Below are positions 55,107 through 64,000 of a stretch of DNA of 64,000 nt, piece by piece; the first letter of the stretch is position 1; every line of letters starts with the position of its first letter. This stretch comes from Ruegeria meonggei (lineage in GTDB: Bacteria > Pseudomonadota > Alphaproteobacteria > Rhodobacterales > Rhodobacteraceae). Location of the stretch: the NCBI RefSeq assembly GCF_900172215.1, contig NZ_FWFP01000005.1:62001-126000 (forward strand), read 5' to 3'. The notes beneath the pieces were generated by a model, which saw only the letters and a list, made by a program, of their open reading frames with translations, had not been told where the DNA came from and ran no database searches. The translations under genes and the position numbers were made by a program.

Positions 55107-56171
55107 ATGAGCGAAGCAAGCAAGATTCTGGATGAGATGAATGACCGGTCGCGAGAGGTGTTTCGGTTGATCGTCGAGAGCTATTTGGACAGTGGTGAGC
55201 CGGTCGGCAGCCGCACCCTGACCCGTACTTTGTCAGAAAAAGTCAGCGCCGCGACGGTGCGCAATGTGATGCAGGATCTTGAGTTTCTGGGCCTACTCGA
55301 CAGCCCTCATATCAGCGCGGGGCGGATACCAACCCAGCAGGGGCTGCGCATGTTTGTGGACGGATTGCTTGAGGTCGGTGATCTGGGCAAGGACGATCGG
55401 CAGAAACTGGATGAGACATTAGGCTCTAACGCAGGCGATGTGGGCGGCATGCTGGACCGCGTGGGATCGGCCTTGTCACACGTGACACATGGTGCATCCC
55501 TGGTTCTGACCCCCAAGCAGGAATCCGAGATCAAACACATCGAGTTTGTCTCACTGGCGCATGATCGGGCATTGGTTGTTCTGGTATTTGGGGATGGTCA
55601 TGTCGAAAACCGTCTGTTCACACCACCGCCTGGGCAAACGCCAAGTTCGATGCGCGAAGCCGCCAATTTTCTGAATGCCCTGATCGAGGGCCGTACGATC
55701 AGCGAAGTGCGGCGTCAGATGCTGTCACAGATCGATGCCCGCAAACAGGAAATTGACGTTCTGGCGCGGCAAATGGTCGATAGCGGCATGGCTGCATGGG
55801 ACGGGGATGACGGCGACTCGGCCCGTTTGATCGTGCGTGGACGGGCGAATCTGCTGGGTGAACCGGGTGAGGCCGAGGAACTGGACCGCATCCGGACACT
55901 ATTTGACGATCTGGAACGCAAGCGCGATATCGCCGAATTCCTTGAGTTGACCGAAGAAGGCGAGGGTGTGCGCATTTTTATCGGCTCTGAGAACAAACTT
56001 TTCTCACTTTCGGGTTCCTCTTTGGTGGTGTCTCCATATATGAACGCTGATCGAAAGATAATTGGTGCGGTTGGGGTCATTGGGCCCACGCGTCTGAACT
56101 ATGGACGGATCGTGCCGATCGTGGATTATACGGCGCAACTGGTTGGCAAATTGATTTCCGACCGGAGCTAG
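55107..56171 (+). CDS. hrcA: Heat-inducible transcription repressor HrcA
   Basis: Represses groESL-type heat-shock genes by binding CIRCE. The 354-residue product has the winged helix with GEPVGSRTLTRTLSEKVSAATVRN, cited in part, LDSPHISAGRIPTQQGLRMFV, and the C-terminal GAVGVIGPTRLNYGRIVPIVD. No CIRCE sequence is seen upstream. grpE follows by 10 bases. Confidence 0.96.
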   Translation: MSEASKILDEMNDRSREVFRLIVESYLDSGEPVGSRTLTRTLSEKVSAATVRNVMQDLEFLGLLDSPHISAGRIPTQQGLRMFVDGLLEVGDLGKDDRQKLDETLGSNAGDVGGMLDRVGSALSHVTHGASLVLTPKQESEIKHIEFVSLAHDRALVVLVFGDGHVENRLFTPPPGQTPSSMREAANFLNALIEGRTISEVRRQMLSQIDARKQEIDVLARQMVDSGMAAWDGDDGDSARLIVRGRANLLGEPGEAEELDRIRTLFDDLERKRDIAEFLELTEEGEGVRIFIGSENKLFSLSGSSLVVSPYMNADRKIIGAVGVIGPTRLNYGRIVPIVDYTAQLVGKLISDRS

Positions 56172-56181
56172 AGGGTAAGAG

Positions 56182-56745
56182 ATGGCAGAGCCCAAGAACG
56201 AAGAATTTCTGGACGATATCATGTCCGCGGAAGCTGAAGAGCTGGCTGAAGAATTTGCTGAGATCAGCGATGAAGCGCTGGAACTTGATGAGTTGCGCGC
56301 TCAGCGGGACGATTACAAAGACAAGTTCATGCGCGCGTTGGCGGATGCCGAGAACGCGCGCAAGCGCGGCGATAAGGCCCGCCGAGACGCAGAGCAATAC
56401 GGTGGGTCAAAACTGGCGCGGGACATGCTGCCGGTGTACGACAACATGAAGCGCGCGCTAGAGGCCGCGACCGACGAACAAAAAGAGGTCGCGGGACCGC
56501 TGTTGGAAGGCGTTGAGCTGACCATGCGCGCCCTCAAGGACGTGTTTCAGAAACACGGGATCGAGGTTATCACCCCCGAGGTCGGCGACCGGTTCGATCC
56601 TAATGTGCATGAGGCGATGTTCGAAGCGCCGGTTCCCGGAACCCGCGCTGGCGACATAATTCAGGTCTCGGCCGAAGGCTTTATGCTGTATGACCGCCTG
56701 CTGCGCCCGGCGCAAGTGGGCGTCTCGTCGACCCCCGCAAGCTAA
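56182..56745 (+). CDS. grpE: Nucleotide exchange factor GrpE
   Basis: Co-chaperone of DnaK. The 187-residue product has a long acidic helical N-terminus, then RDDYKDKFMRALADAENARKR, cited at the limit, GVELTMRALKDVFQKHGIE, and the beta domain FDPNVHEAMFE. Starts 10 bases after hrcA with GAGGGTAAGAG upstream. dnaK is not in the window. Confidence 0.96.
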   Translation: MAEPKNEEFLDDIMSAEAEELAEEFAEISDEALELDELRAQRDDYKDKFMRALADAENARKRGDKARRDAEQYGGSKLARDMLPVYDNMKRALEAATDEQKEVAGPLLEGVELTMRALKDVFQKHGIEVITPEVGDRFDPNVHEAMFEAPVPGTRAGDIIQVSAEGFMLYDRLLRPAQVGVSSTPAS

Positions 56746-56769
56746 GCCGGTTTCGGAACAGGAATTGTT

Positions 56770-56794
56770 GAGGCGGTCAGGTTCTGGCCGCCTC
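56770..56794. terminator. Hairpin between convergent grpE and mutS
   Basis: GAGGCGG pairs with CCGCCTC (11-base loop), followed on the plus strand by TTTCAGTTT. It overlaps the end of mutS and probably ends the hrcA-grpE transcript. Confidence 0.55.
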
Positions 56795-59407
56795 TTTCAG
56801 TTTATAGATCAGGTCCAATGCCTCACGCGGGCTCAGCTCGTCCGGCAATACCTCGTCCAGAATTCCTGTGACCGGAGACGCTTTTGGCGCCGGCGGCGGA
56901 GGAGGAGCGGCGGAAAACAACGGCAGATCATCGATCAGCGCTTTTTGCTTGCCACCTTCCCGTTCGGTCTTTTCCAGCTGATCCAGAACAACCCGCGCAC
57001 GGTCAACCACAGATGCGGGCAGACCGGCGAGTTGCGCGACCTGTACGCCATAAGACCGGTCGGCGGCACCCTTGTGGACCTCGTGCAAAAAGATCACCTC
57101 GCCTTCCCATTCCTTAACCGTAACAGTGGCGTTTTCGACCCCTTCGAGTTTTCCAGCCAGGGCGGTGAGTTCGTGATAGTGCGTGGCGAAAAGCGCGCGG
57201 CATTGATTGGATGCGTGCAGATGTTCCAGCGTCGCCCAGGCGATGGATAGCCCGTCATAGGTGGCCGTTCCGCGACCGATTTCATCCAGAATAACCAGGG
57301 CCCGGTCATCTGCCTGGTTCAGGATCGCGGCGGTTTCCACCATTTCGACCATGAAGGTCGACCGTCCCCGCGCCAGATCATCCGACGCACCTACACGGCT
57401 GAACAGCTGGCTGACTACGCCGACATGCGCGTGTTCCGCCGGAACAAAGCTGCCCATCTGGGCCAATAGGGCGATCAAGGCATTCTGGCGCAGGAAAGTC
57501 GATTTACCAGCCATGTTGGGCCCAGTCAGCAACCAGATGGCAGCGCCGGTATCAGCGCTCAGGTCACAATCATTGGCCACGAAGGCATCACCGCCTTGTT
57601 GACGCAACGCGTGTTCGACAACCGGGTGACGCCCGCCCTGAATGTCAAACGAACGCGAGGTATCTACTTTTGGGCGGCACCAATTCTCGGCGCGTGCCAA
57701 ATCACCCAGGGCGGTTGTCAGATCCAGTTCTGCCAGCCCTCGGGCGGCTTGGTTCAGACGCGCGGCGTGATCCAGTATTTCGCCAGTAAGCCTTTGATAG
57801 AGCCGTTTTTCGATTTCTAACGCCAGATTTCCCGCGTTCAGGATGCGCGTTTCAATTTCAGACAGCTCAACTGTTGTGAACCGGACCTGATTGGCGGTGG
57901 TCTGGCGGTGAATATATGTTTCGCTGAACGGCTGGCTCAGCATTTTCTGGGCATGGGTCGCGGTGGTTTCGATGAAATAGCCCAGAACGTTGTTGTGCTT
58001 GATCTTCAACGAGGTGATGCCGGTGTCGGTTGCGTATTTTTGCTGAAACCCGGCAATGACCGAGCGGCCTTCGTCGCGCAGGGTGCGGGCCTCATCCAGC
58101 TCGCTGTCGAATCCGGGCGCGATAAATCCGCCGTCTCGCATCAGAAGCGGCGGTTCGGCGACCAGTGCCTCATCCAACAAGGTCAGAAGATCGTCGAAAC
58201 CAACCAGGTTTTGCACGGCGGTGGCCAGTAAAACCGGCAGGTCGTGTTTACTACCCAGTTCGGCAATTGCCTCAGCCTGCGTCAACCCGTTTCGGATAGC
58301 GGTCAAATCGCGGGGGCCGCCGCGTTCCAATGACAAGCGCGACAGGGCGCGGTCAAGATCGGGGGTTTTGCGCAACGCATCGCGGATATCCTGTGCGATC
58401 AGACTGTCTTCGGTCGCGAGACTCACCGCATCCAGACGGGCGTGTATGACGTCCAATGTACGCGACGGGCTGGACAAGCGCTGCTCCAACAGCCGCGCGC
58501 CACCCGGTGTTACAGTGCGATCAACAACCGACAGTAACGATCCCGGGCGTCCCCCTGACAGGGACCGGGTCAGCTCCAGATTGCGGCGCGTTGCGGCATC
58601 GATCTGCACCACGCGGTCCCCGGATTCGGTCTGGGGTGTTTGCAGCAGCGGCAGTTTGCCCTTTTGCGTGATCTCCAAATAGTCGATCAGCGCGCCCATC
58701 GCGGACACTTCAGCGCGCCCGAAATTGCCAAACGCATCCAATGCGCCGACGTGAAACAGCGCGCAGATACGCTTTTCGGCGGCGGTGCTGTCAAAGCTGG
58801 CGCGCCCGATAGGGGTCAGCGAAATGCCCAGATCACTGGCGGGTTCGTGCAATGCCTGTTCGGCGCCGTCGGCCACGATCAACTCGGACGGGGCCAGCCG
58901 CGCCAGCTCCGGGCTGAGGCGCACGGATGTTAAAGGCATCACATGAAACGCACCGGTTGAGATATCGGCCCAGGCCAGCGCAGCCTCATCCCGCACCTCG
59001 GCGTATGCGGCCAGAAAATTGTGGCGGCGGGCCTCAAGCAGCGCGTCTTCGGTCAGCGTTCCCGGGGTGACCAAACGGACAACATCGCGCTTTACGACTG
59101 ATTTAGAGCCTCTTTTCTTCGCCTCAGCCGGGCTTTCCATCTGTTCACAAACGGCGACGCGAAACCCCTTGCGGATCAGCGACAACAGATACCCTTCGGC
59201 GGCATGGACCGGTACGCCACACATCGGGATGTCTTCGCCATTGTGCTTGCCGCGTTTGGTCAGGGCGATATCCAGCGCCTCGGCGGCGTTGACCGCGTCC
59301 TGGAAGAACATCTCGTAAAAGTCGCCCAACCGATAGAACAGCAGAGCGTCGGCATGGGCCTCTTTGATCTCAAGATATTGCGCCATCATTGGCGTGACTG
59401 TGGACAA
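56777..59407 (-). CDS. mutS: DNA mismatch repair protein MutS
   Basis: Mismatch sensor ATPase of 876 residues. The mismatch-binding Phe-x-Glu is in LGDFYEMFF; Walker A is GPNMAGKSTFLRQNAL, Walker B VILDEIGRGTATYDG. TTG 59407 is chosen: an AGGGGG site lies six bases upstream on the minus strand, and the resulting TPMMAQYL start matches other MutS proteins. ATG 59389 is an in-frame alternative. Confidence 0.97.
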   Translation of the reverse strand: MSTVTPMMAQYLEIKEAHADALLFYRLGDFYEMFFQDAVNAAEALDIALTKRGKHNGEDIPMCGVPVHAAEGYLLSLIRKGFRVAVCEQMESPAEAKKRGSKSVVKRDVVRLVTPGTLTEDALLEARRHNFLAAYAEVRDEAALAWADISTGAFHVMPLTSVRLSPELARLAPSELIVADGAEQALHEPASDLGISLTPIGRASFDSTAAEKRICALFHVGALDAFGNFGRAEVSAMGALIDYLEITQKGKLPLLQTPQTESGDRVVQIDAATRRNLELTRSLSGGRPGSLLSVVDRTVTPGGARLLEQRLSSPSRTLDVIHARLDAVSLATEDSLIAQDIRDALRKTPDLDRALSRLSLERGGPRDLTAIRNGLTQAEAIAELGSKHDLPVLLATAVQNLVGFDDLLTLLDEALVAEPPLLMRDGGFIAPGFDSELDEARTLRDEGRSVIAGFQQKYATDTGITSLKIKHNNVLGYFIETTATHAQKMLSQPFSETYIHRQTTANQVRFTTVELSEIETRILNAGNLALEIEKRLYQRLTGEILDHAARLNQAARGLAELDLTTALGDLARAENWCRPKVDTSRSFDIQGGRHPVVEHALRQQGGDAFVANDCDLSADTGAAIWLLTGPNMAGKSTFLRQNALIALLAQMGSFVPAEHAHVGVVSQLFSRVGASDDLARGRSTFMVEMVETAAILNQADDRALVILDEIGRGTATYDGLSIAWATLEHLHASNQCRALFATHYHELTALAGKLEGVENATVTVKEWEGEVIFLHEVHKGAADRSYGVQVAQLAGLPASVVDRARVVLDQLEKTEREGGKQKALIDDLPLFSAAPPPPPAPKASPVTGILDEVLPDELSPREALDLIYKLKEAART

Positions 59408-59413
59408 AGGCGG

Positions 59414-59419
59414 CCCCCT
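59414..59419 (-). promoter_or_regulatory. Ribosome binding site supporting the TTG start of mutS
   Basis: AGGGGG on the minus strand lies six bases before TTG 59407; the in-frame ATG at 59389 has no site of similar quality. Confidence 0.6.
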
Positions 59420-59532
59420 TTTGGCGTATTCCGGGCGCGACCTTACAAATCCCCCACCCGTGACGAAAGGTGAAAACGTATTGTCGTTGAGACGCAGCCC
59501 CGCCTGCGCTATGACGCATCAGCCCCGAAGTC

Positions 59533-61806
59533 ATGGAAACGACCCCGAAAATGCCCAAAGCGAAGATCACCAAAGAAGAGGCGCTGGCCTTTCACCTGGA
59601 CCCCACCCCCGGCAAATGGGAGGTGCAGGCCACCGTCCCCATGACCACGCAGCGTGATTTGTCGCTGGCCTATAGCCCGGGCGTGGCTGTTCCCTGCGAG
59701 GCCATCGCGGAAAATCCGGAAACCGCCTATGACTATACAAACAAGGGCAATCTGGTTGCCGTGATCTCAAACGGGACGGCTGTTCTGGGCCTTGGCAATC
59801 TGGGCGCGCTGGGGTCAAAACCGGTGATGGAGGGCAAGTCGGTGCTGTTCAAACGGTTCGCCGATGTGAACTCGATCGATATTGAGCTGGACACCGAGGA
59901 CCCGGACGAGTTTTGCCGCGCCGTGCGCCTGATGGGGCCGACCTTTGGTGGTGTCAACCTTGAGGACATCAAAGCGCCCGAGTGTTTCATCATCGAACAA
60001 CGCCTGAAAGAAGAGATGGATATCCCGGTCTTTCACGATGATCAGCATGGCACGGCGGTGATTTGTGCGGCGGGGCTGCTGAACGCGCTGCATATCTCGG
60101 GCAAAAAGATCGAAGACGTCAAGATTGTCCTGAACGGCGCGGGGGCCGCTGGGATCGCCTGTATAGAGCTGCTCAAGGCCATGGGCGCACGGCACGACAA
60201 TTGCATCGTTTGTGACACCAAGGGCGTGATCTACCAAGGCCGAACCGAGGGGATGAACCAGTGGAAATCGGCCCACGCCATCACCACCGATCTGCGCAGT
60301 CTGGAAGACGCAATGAAGGGTGCGGATGTGTTTCTGGGCGTGTCGGTCAAGGGGGCTGTGACGCAGGATATGGTTGCCAGCATGGCCGACAACCCGGTGA
60401 TTTTTGCCATGGCCAACCCAGACCCGGAAATCACTCCGGAAGAGGCACATGAGGTGCGTGTGGACGCCATCGTCGCCACGGGTCGCAGTGACTATCCCAA
60501 TCAGGTCAACAACGTTTTGGGCTTTCCCTATCTGTTCCGCGGTGCGCTGGACATTCACGCCCGTGCCATCAATGACGAGATGAAGATCGCCTGCGCCCAT
60601 GCATTGGCCAATCTGGCACGCGAGGATGTGCCGGATGAGGTCGCGATGGCCTATGGAAAAACGCTGGCCTTTGGCCGCGACTACATCATCCCGACGCCAT
60701 TTGATCCGCGCCTGATCCACCGTATCCCGCCTGCGGTTGCCAAGGCCGGGATGGATACCGGTGCGGCCCGGCGTCCAATTATCGACATGGACGCTTATGA
60801 GCTGAGCCTGAAATCCCGGATGGACCCAACCGCCAGTATTCTGCGCGGTCTGAACGCACGTGCCCGTGCAGCCCAAAGTCGGATGATCTTTGCCGAGGGC
60901 GACGATCCGCGAGTGTTGCGCGCTGCTGTGACCTATCAGCGGTCTGGCTTTGGCAAGGCGCTGGTTGTTGGTCGTCCCGATGACGTCAAACAAAAGCTGG
61001 AACAGGCCGGACTAGGCGACGCGGTGCGCGAGCTGGAGGTGGTCAATGCCGCCAACACCACGCATCTCGAGGCATATACGGATTTCCTCTACAAACGCCT
61101 GCAGCGCAAGGGGTTCGATCGCAAGGATATCTACCGTCTGGCGGCGCGGGACCGGCATGTATTCTCGTCCCTGATGCTGGCGCATGGGCATGGCGATGGT
61201 CTGGTCACCGGGGCCACACGCAAATCTGCGCATGTGCTGGACCGCATCAACCATGTGTTTGATGCCGACGCGACCTATGGCGCGGCAGGTGTGACAGCCC
61301 TGCTGCACAAGGGACGGATCGTGCTGATTGGCGATACGCTGGTGCATGAATGGCCGGATGAAAACGATCTGGCGAATATTGCTGAACGCTCTGCTGCCGT
61401 AGCCCGTCATATGGGGCTGGAGCCGCGTGTTGCGTTTGTCAGTTTCTCGACCTTTGGCTATCCGGTCTCGGAGCGGGCCGAAAAGATGCACCGCGCGCCG
61501 GCGGTTCTGGACCAGCGCGGTGTCGATTTCGAATACGAAGGTGAAATGACCGTGGATGTGGCCCTGAACGTCGATCAGCAGGCTGGCTATCCGTTCCAGC
61601 GCCTGACCGGCCCGGCGAATATCCTGATTGTTCCGGCTCGGCACTCAGCATCAATTTCGACAAAGTTGATGCAGGAAATGGGCGGCGCGACCGTCATCGG
61701 CCCAATCCTGTCGGGCATCGATAAGCCGATTCAAATCTGTTCGACCGTGTCGACCGCAAATGACATTCTGAACATGGCCATTCTGGCCTCCTGTGATATC
61801 GGATAA
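59533..61806 (+). CDS. maeB: NADP-dependent malic enzyme with phosphotransacetylase-like domain (MaeB type)
   Basis: Decarboxylates malate to pyruvate with NADP reduction. The malic enzyme half (about residues 1-425) has the catalytic TVPMTTQRDLSLAYSPGVA, FHDDQHGTAVI and LNGAGAAGIACIELL. The rest (about 430-757) is a phosphate acetyltransferase-like domain, including FAEGDDPRVLRAA and LTGPANILIVPA; in MaeB proteins it is regulatory, binding acetyl-CoA. ATG 59551 is an alternative start. Divergent from mutS; a PfkB kinase follows after 3 bases. Confidence 0.95.
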   Translation: METTPKMPKAKITKEEALAFHLDPTPGKWEVQATVPMTTQRDLSLAYSPGVAVPCEAIAENPETAYDYTNKGNLVAVISNGTAVLGLGNLGALGSKPVMEGKSVLFKRFADVNSIDIELDTEDPDEFCRAVRLMGPTFGGVNLEDIKAPECFIIEQRLKEEMDIPVFHDDQHGTAVICAAGLLNALHISGKKIEDVKIVLNGAGAAGIACIELLKAMGARHDNCIVCDTKGVIYQGRTEGMNQWKSAHAITTDLRSLEDAMKGADVFLGVSVKGAVTQDMVASMADNPVIFAMANPDPEITPEEAHEVRVDAIVATGRSDYPNQVNNVLGFPYLFRGALDIHARAINDEMKIACAHALANLAREDVPDEVAMAYGKTLAFGRDYIIPTPFDPRLIHRIPPAVAKAGMDTGAARRPIIDMDAYELSLKSRMDPTASILRGLNARARAAQSRMIFAEGDDPRVLRAAVTYQRSGFGKALVVGRPDDVKQKLEQAGLGDAVRELEVVNAANTTHLEAYTDFLYKRLQRKGFDRKDIYRLAARDRHVFSSLMLAHGHGDGLVTGATRKSAHVLDRINHVFDADATYGAAGVTALLHKGRIVLIGDTLVHEWPDENDLANIAERSAAVARHMGLEPRVAFVSFSTFGYPVSERAEKMHRAPAVLDQRGVDFEYEGEMTVDVALNVDQQAGYPFQRLTGPANILIVPARHSASISTKLMQEMGGATVIGPILSGIDKPIQICSTVSTANDILNMAILASCDIG

Positions 61807-61809
61807 GAC

Positions 61810-62679
61810 ATGACGATCTGGAACCTCGGCTCGATCAACGCGGATATGATCTATGACGTACCGCATCTGCCCGGACCGGGGGAAACACTGTCGGCCAATC
61901 GTCTGGATCGGTTTTTGGGAGGCAAGGGTGCGAATATGTCGGTGGCGGCCGCACGCGCCGGGGCACGGACAGCACATATCGGTGCTATCGGGCCAGACGG
62001 GCGCTGGGCGCTGGATCGCCTGACCGAGTACGGCGTTGATACCCGCCATATTGAGCAGGCCAAGGTGCCCACGGGCCACGCCATAATTGCGGTGGATGCA
62101 CAGGGCGAAAACAATATCATTCTGTTTCCCGGCGCAAATCATGCGATTTCGCAGGATCAGTTGGGGCAGGCGCTGTCATCTGCTGCACAAGGTGATCTGC
62201 TGGTGATGCAGAACGAAACCAGCCTTCAAGTCGAGGCTGCAGAAACGGGCCGGAAGCTGGGCTTGACGATCTGCTATGCCGCTGCGCCGTTTCAGGCCGA
62301 TGCGGTTCTGGCCGTGCTGCCCTATCTGGATTTCCTCATCCTGAACGAGGTCGAAGCAGAACAGCTGCGTGCGGCGACTGGAAAGTCGGTGACTGATCTG
62401 AACATCGAGCATGTGATCGTGACTTTGGGATCAAAAGGCGCGCGGTATTACCTGCGGGGCACGGCATCGAATTTCCCGGCCCATAAGGTGCAGGCGGTGG
62501 ATACCACAGGCGCGGGGGATACATTCACGGGCTATGTTCTGGCCGGAATGGACCACGGAATGCCAATGGCACAGGCGATTACTCAAGCGAACCGTGCCGC
62601 AGCCCTGATGGTAACGCGGCACGGAACGGCGGATGTCATTCCGGATTTGAAAGAGGTGCGCGAGGCGCGGTTCGATTAA
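61810..62679 (+). CDS. PfkB family carbohydrate kinase (ribokinase-like)
   Basis: A 289-residue sugar kinase. It has the [16 protein letters not shown] signature, [27 protein letters not shown] and the catalytic-base [16 protein letters not shown] motif. Ribokinase is the nearest class; the sugar is not certain. It is 3 bases after the malic enzyme gene, so it may be co-transcribed, although no ribose uptake genes are nearby. Converges on msrA with a 4-base overlap. Confidence 0.9.
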   Translation: MTIWNLGSINADMIYDVPHLPGPGETLSANRLDRFLGGKGANMSVAAARAGARTAHIGAIGPDGRWALDRLTEYGVDTRHIEQAKVPTGHAIIAVDAQGENNIILFPGANHAISQDQLGQALSSAAQGDLLVMQNETSLQVEAAETGRKLGLTICYAAAPFQADAVLAVLPYLDFLILNEVEAEQLRAATGKSVTDLNIEHVIVTLGSKGARYYLRGTASNFPAHKVQAVDTTGAGDTFTGYVLAGMDHGMPMAQAITQANRAAALMVTRHGTADVIPDLKEVREARFD

Positions 62680-63347
62680 GACCCGGCAAACGGCGCGTCA
62701 TTGCCCCATAATTGCTTTACACGGGCGTCGCGTCCACAGGCCTTGCGATACGCTTTATAGGCATTGAGCTGACGTTTGGGGCCAAAACGGGTGAACACCA
62801 GTTTGCTGCCTTTGTAGTAATCCTGATGATACGCCTCGGCAGGGTAAAACGCGCCTTCCTGCAGGATCGGGGTCACCACTGTTTGTCCCAACGCCCGCTG
62901 GGCGTCTGCTTTGGCTTGTTCCGCGAGCGCCTTTTCCCCAGCATTAGAGACGAAAATGGCTGTGCGATAGCTGTCACCGCGGTCACAGAACTGCCCGCCC
63001 GCATCAGTTGGATCGACGGAGCGGAAGAACATGTTCAGCAGTGTTTCACGGGAAACGCGGGCCGGGTCAAAGGTGATCTGGACGGCCTCGTAATGTCCTG
63101 TGCCGCCCTTGGTAACCTGATCATAGGTCGGATCGGCGGTTTTACCGCCAGCAAATCCTGAAACGGCACCGACCACACCCGGTACGGATTCGAAATCGGA
63201 CTCGACGCACCAGAAACACCCGCCAGCCACGGTCAGGGTATCCGTCCCCGCAGCGGGTGCGGGCAAGGCACGCAACATGGCAATCAGCGTAATCACAGCA
63301 AACAAAAGCGCTGGTTTAGCGTAGTCCAGATAAGCGATGCGGGTCAT
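62676..63347 (-). CDS. msrA: Peptide methionine-S-sulfoxide reductase, exported or membrane-anchored
   Basis: Repairs S-methionine sulfoxide. The catalytic Cys44 is in [12 protein letters not shown], with [29 protein letters not shown] and [13 protein letters not shown]. An N-terminal hydrophobic helix (about 12-32, followed by APAAG) makes it periplasmic, in contrast to the cytoplasmic form. A parS-like 16-mer lies inside it. 223 residues. Confidence 0.96.
   Translation of the reverse strand: MTRIAYLDYAKPALLFAVITLIAMLRALPAPAAGTDTLTVAGGCFWCVESDFESVPGVVGAVSGFAGGKTADPTYDQVTKGGTGHYEAVQITFDPARVSRETLLNMFFRSVDPTDAGGQFCDRGDSYRTAIFVSNAGEKALAEQAKADAQRALGQTVVTPILQEGAFYPAEAYHQDYYKGSKLVFTRFGPKRQLNAYKAYRKACGRDARVKQLWGNDAPFAGS
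63042..63057. promoter_or_regulatory. Degenerate parS-like sequence in msrA
   Basis: TGTTTCACGGGAAACG matches 14 of 16 bases of the parS consensus, with changes at positions 10 and 16 that break the palindrome. It lies 13.1 kb from parS 2, within msrA codons for VSRET. It may be a weak ParB site or chance. Confidence 0.3.
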
Positions 63348-63445
63348 GGCAAGTCTCCTTCAGGGATCAAGCTGCCCTGTGATCACCAATTGCGCAATCG
63401 TCTGACATCGTTTGTCACGGGGTGGTGAGACGAGTTTATCGACCC

Positions 63446-63727
63446 TCAGCCCAGCAACTGCCCCAGTTTCATCGCCACACCCATATTGCCCGAAATCTTG
63501 AGCTTTCCCAGCGCCACGCCAGTCATAGGGTTCAGCTTACCGGTCAGTAGTTTGGTCAGGTTTTCCTGCGAAATGCGGATCGTGCAATCGGTGTCCTGAT
63601 CCTGTGTGCTGGCCTGATTGCCGGCCAAAACGATCACACCGGCATCGCCACAATCGAATTTGAGCGAGCCGTCAAAGCTCTGACCTTTCAGGCCTTTTTG
63701 AATCCCGTCTGCGATGTCCTGAAGCAT
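63446..63727 (-). CDS. SCP2 sterol-binding domain protein
   Basis: A 93-residue stand-alone SCP2 domain, a small lipid-binding fold. The core DCTIRISQENLTKLLTGKLNPM and the GKLKISGNMGVAMKLGQLL end, cited in parts, are diagnostic. Ligand unknown; probably fatty-acyl or other lipid. It stands alone between argG and msrA. Confidence 0.92.
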   Translation of the reverse strand: MLQDIADGIQKGLKGQSFDGSLKFDCGDAGVIVLAGNQASTQDQDTDCTIRISQENLTKLLTGKLNPMTGVALGKLKISGNMGVAMKLGQLLG

Positions 63728-63814
63728 GAAATCCCCTTCCCTAATTGGCCTCTGCGTAAAGCGGGTTCAGGCGATGGGCAAGATTGACCCCACGGGACCT
63801 GAGGCAGCGCAAAC

Positions 63815-63850
63815 AAAAAAGCCCCAGCGCGTTATGGCCGGGGCTTTTTT
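63815..63850 (-). terminator. Intrinsic terminator of argG
   Basis: AAAAAAGCCCC pairs with GGGGCTTTTTT around a 14-base loop, giving T-tracts in both directions. On the minus strand it starts 21 bases past the argG stop. Confidence 0.92.
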
Positions 63851-63870
63851 ACGGGAATGCAGAGACTTGG

Positions 63871-64000
63871 TTACTTTGACAGCCGTTTGTCGCGTGCCGC
63901 CAGCAGTTTCAGGCGCAGCGCGTTCAGCTGGATAAATCCGGCCGCGTCTTTTTGATCATAGGCACCGGCGTCGTCCTCAAAGGTCACGTGCTCTTCAGAA
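63871..64000 (-). CDS. argG: Argininosuccinate synthase, C-terminal end only
   Basis: The minus strand from the right edge to the stop at 63871-63873 encodes 42 residues: [20 protein letters not shown], cited at the limit, followed by [21 protein letters not shown]. This is the conserved ArgG C-terminus; the enzyme joins citrulline and aspartate in arginine synthesis. The rest of the gene lies beyond the window. A strong terminator follows. Confidence 0.92.
   Translation of the reverse strand, partial: SEEHVTFEDDAGAYDQKDAAGFIQLNALRLKLLAARDKRLSK

Noticed and set aside
59815..60993. Minus-strand open frame of 392 codons
   Set aside because: Antisense to the malic enzyme gene, no motifs, no start signal.

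Overview
This window looks like chromosomal DNA of a marine alphaproteobacterium of the Rhodobacteraceae (Roseobacter group, Ruegeria-like). That rests on gene content and order: a RegB/SenC/RegA redox cluster, a Mic60-like gene between hemD and hemY, the AmgK-MurU pair next to tsaE and addBA, and the block maf-aroE-coaE-dnaQ facing hemJ-rho-mnmE-mnmG-rsmG-parA-parB. The DNA is GC-rich except for a visibly AT-richer patch at about 15.4-17.9 kb. No rRNA, tRNA, CRISPR array or intact insertion sequence was seen.

Layout. 1-3.1 kb: the end of a TctA-type carboxylate permease, a class III CoA-transferase and a short citrate-synthase-fold lyase, overlapping in one operon that probably imports, activates and cleaves a tri- or dicarboxylic acid. 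3.2-6.7 kb (minus): hemD, a Mic60/mitofilin-like protein with a 25-copy Glu-Ala repeat, and HemY. 6.8-12.3 kb: tsaD, gpsA, YciI and EVE proteins, an unrecognised single-pass membrane protein, DUF2853 and DUF899 proteins. 12.4-15.4 kb: ahcY, a small secreted protein, an HD hydrolase and a VOC protein. 15.4-17.9 kb: a probable horizontally acquired patch with a membrane-anchored LuxR-type regulator, a lux-box-like palindrome and an FkbM methyltransferase. 17.9-20.7 kb: regA, senC and regB. 20.8-31.1 kb: a PAS protein, then tsaE-amgK-murU-addB-addA joined by 4-8 base overlaps, then trxA. 31.2-38.2 kb: a methyltransferase-like protein, DUF1127, hslV and hslU separated by an MFS gene, an esterase lipoprotein and a second MFS transporter. 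38.2-44.4 kb: smr, mltA, timA, fxsA, secB, dnaQ, coaE, aroE and maf.

44.4-52.2 kb is the likely replication-origin and segregation region. An AT-rich gap with DnaA-box-like sequences lies between the divergent maf and hemJ genes. It is followed by rho, mnmE, mnmG, rsmG, parA and parB, with two perfect parS palindromes inside the starts of mnmG and rsmG. 52.2-64 kb holds YbaN, hemW, rdgB, rph, hrcA-grpE, mutS, a malic enzyme fused to a phosphotransacetylase-like domain, a PfkB kinase, msrA, an SCP2 protein and the C-terminal end of argG, which runs off the right edge.

Most genes are housekeeping. The parts most worth a second look are the carboxylate/CoA/lyase triad, the LuxR-palindrome-FkbM patch, the Glu-Ala hexanucleotide repeat, the putative oriC with its in-gene parS sites, and a possible small minus-strand transcript near 11 kb.
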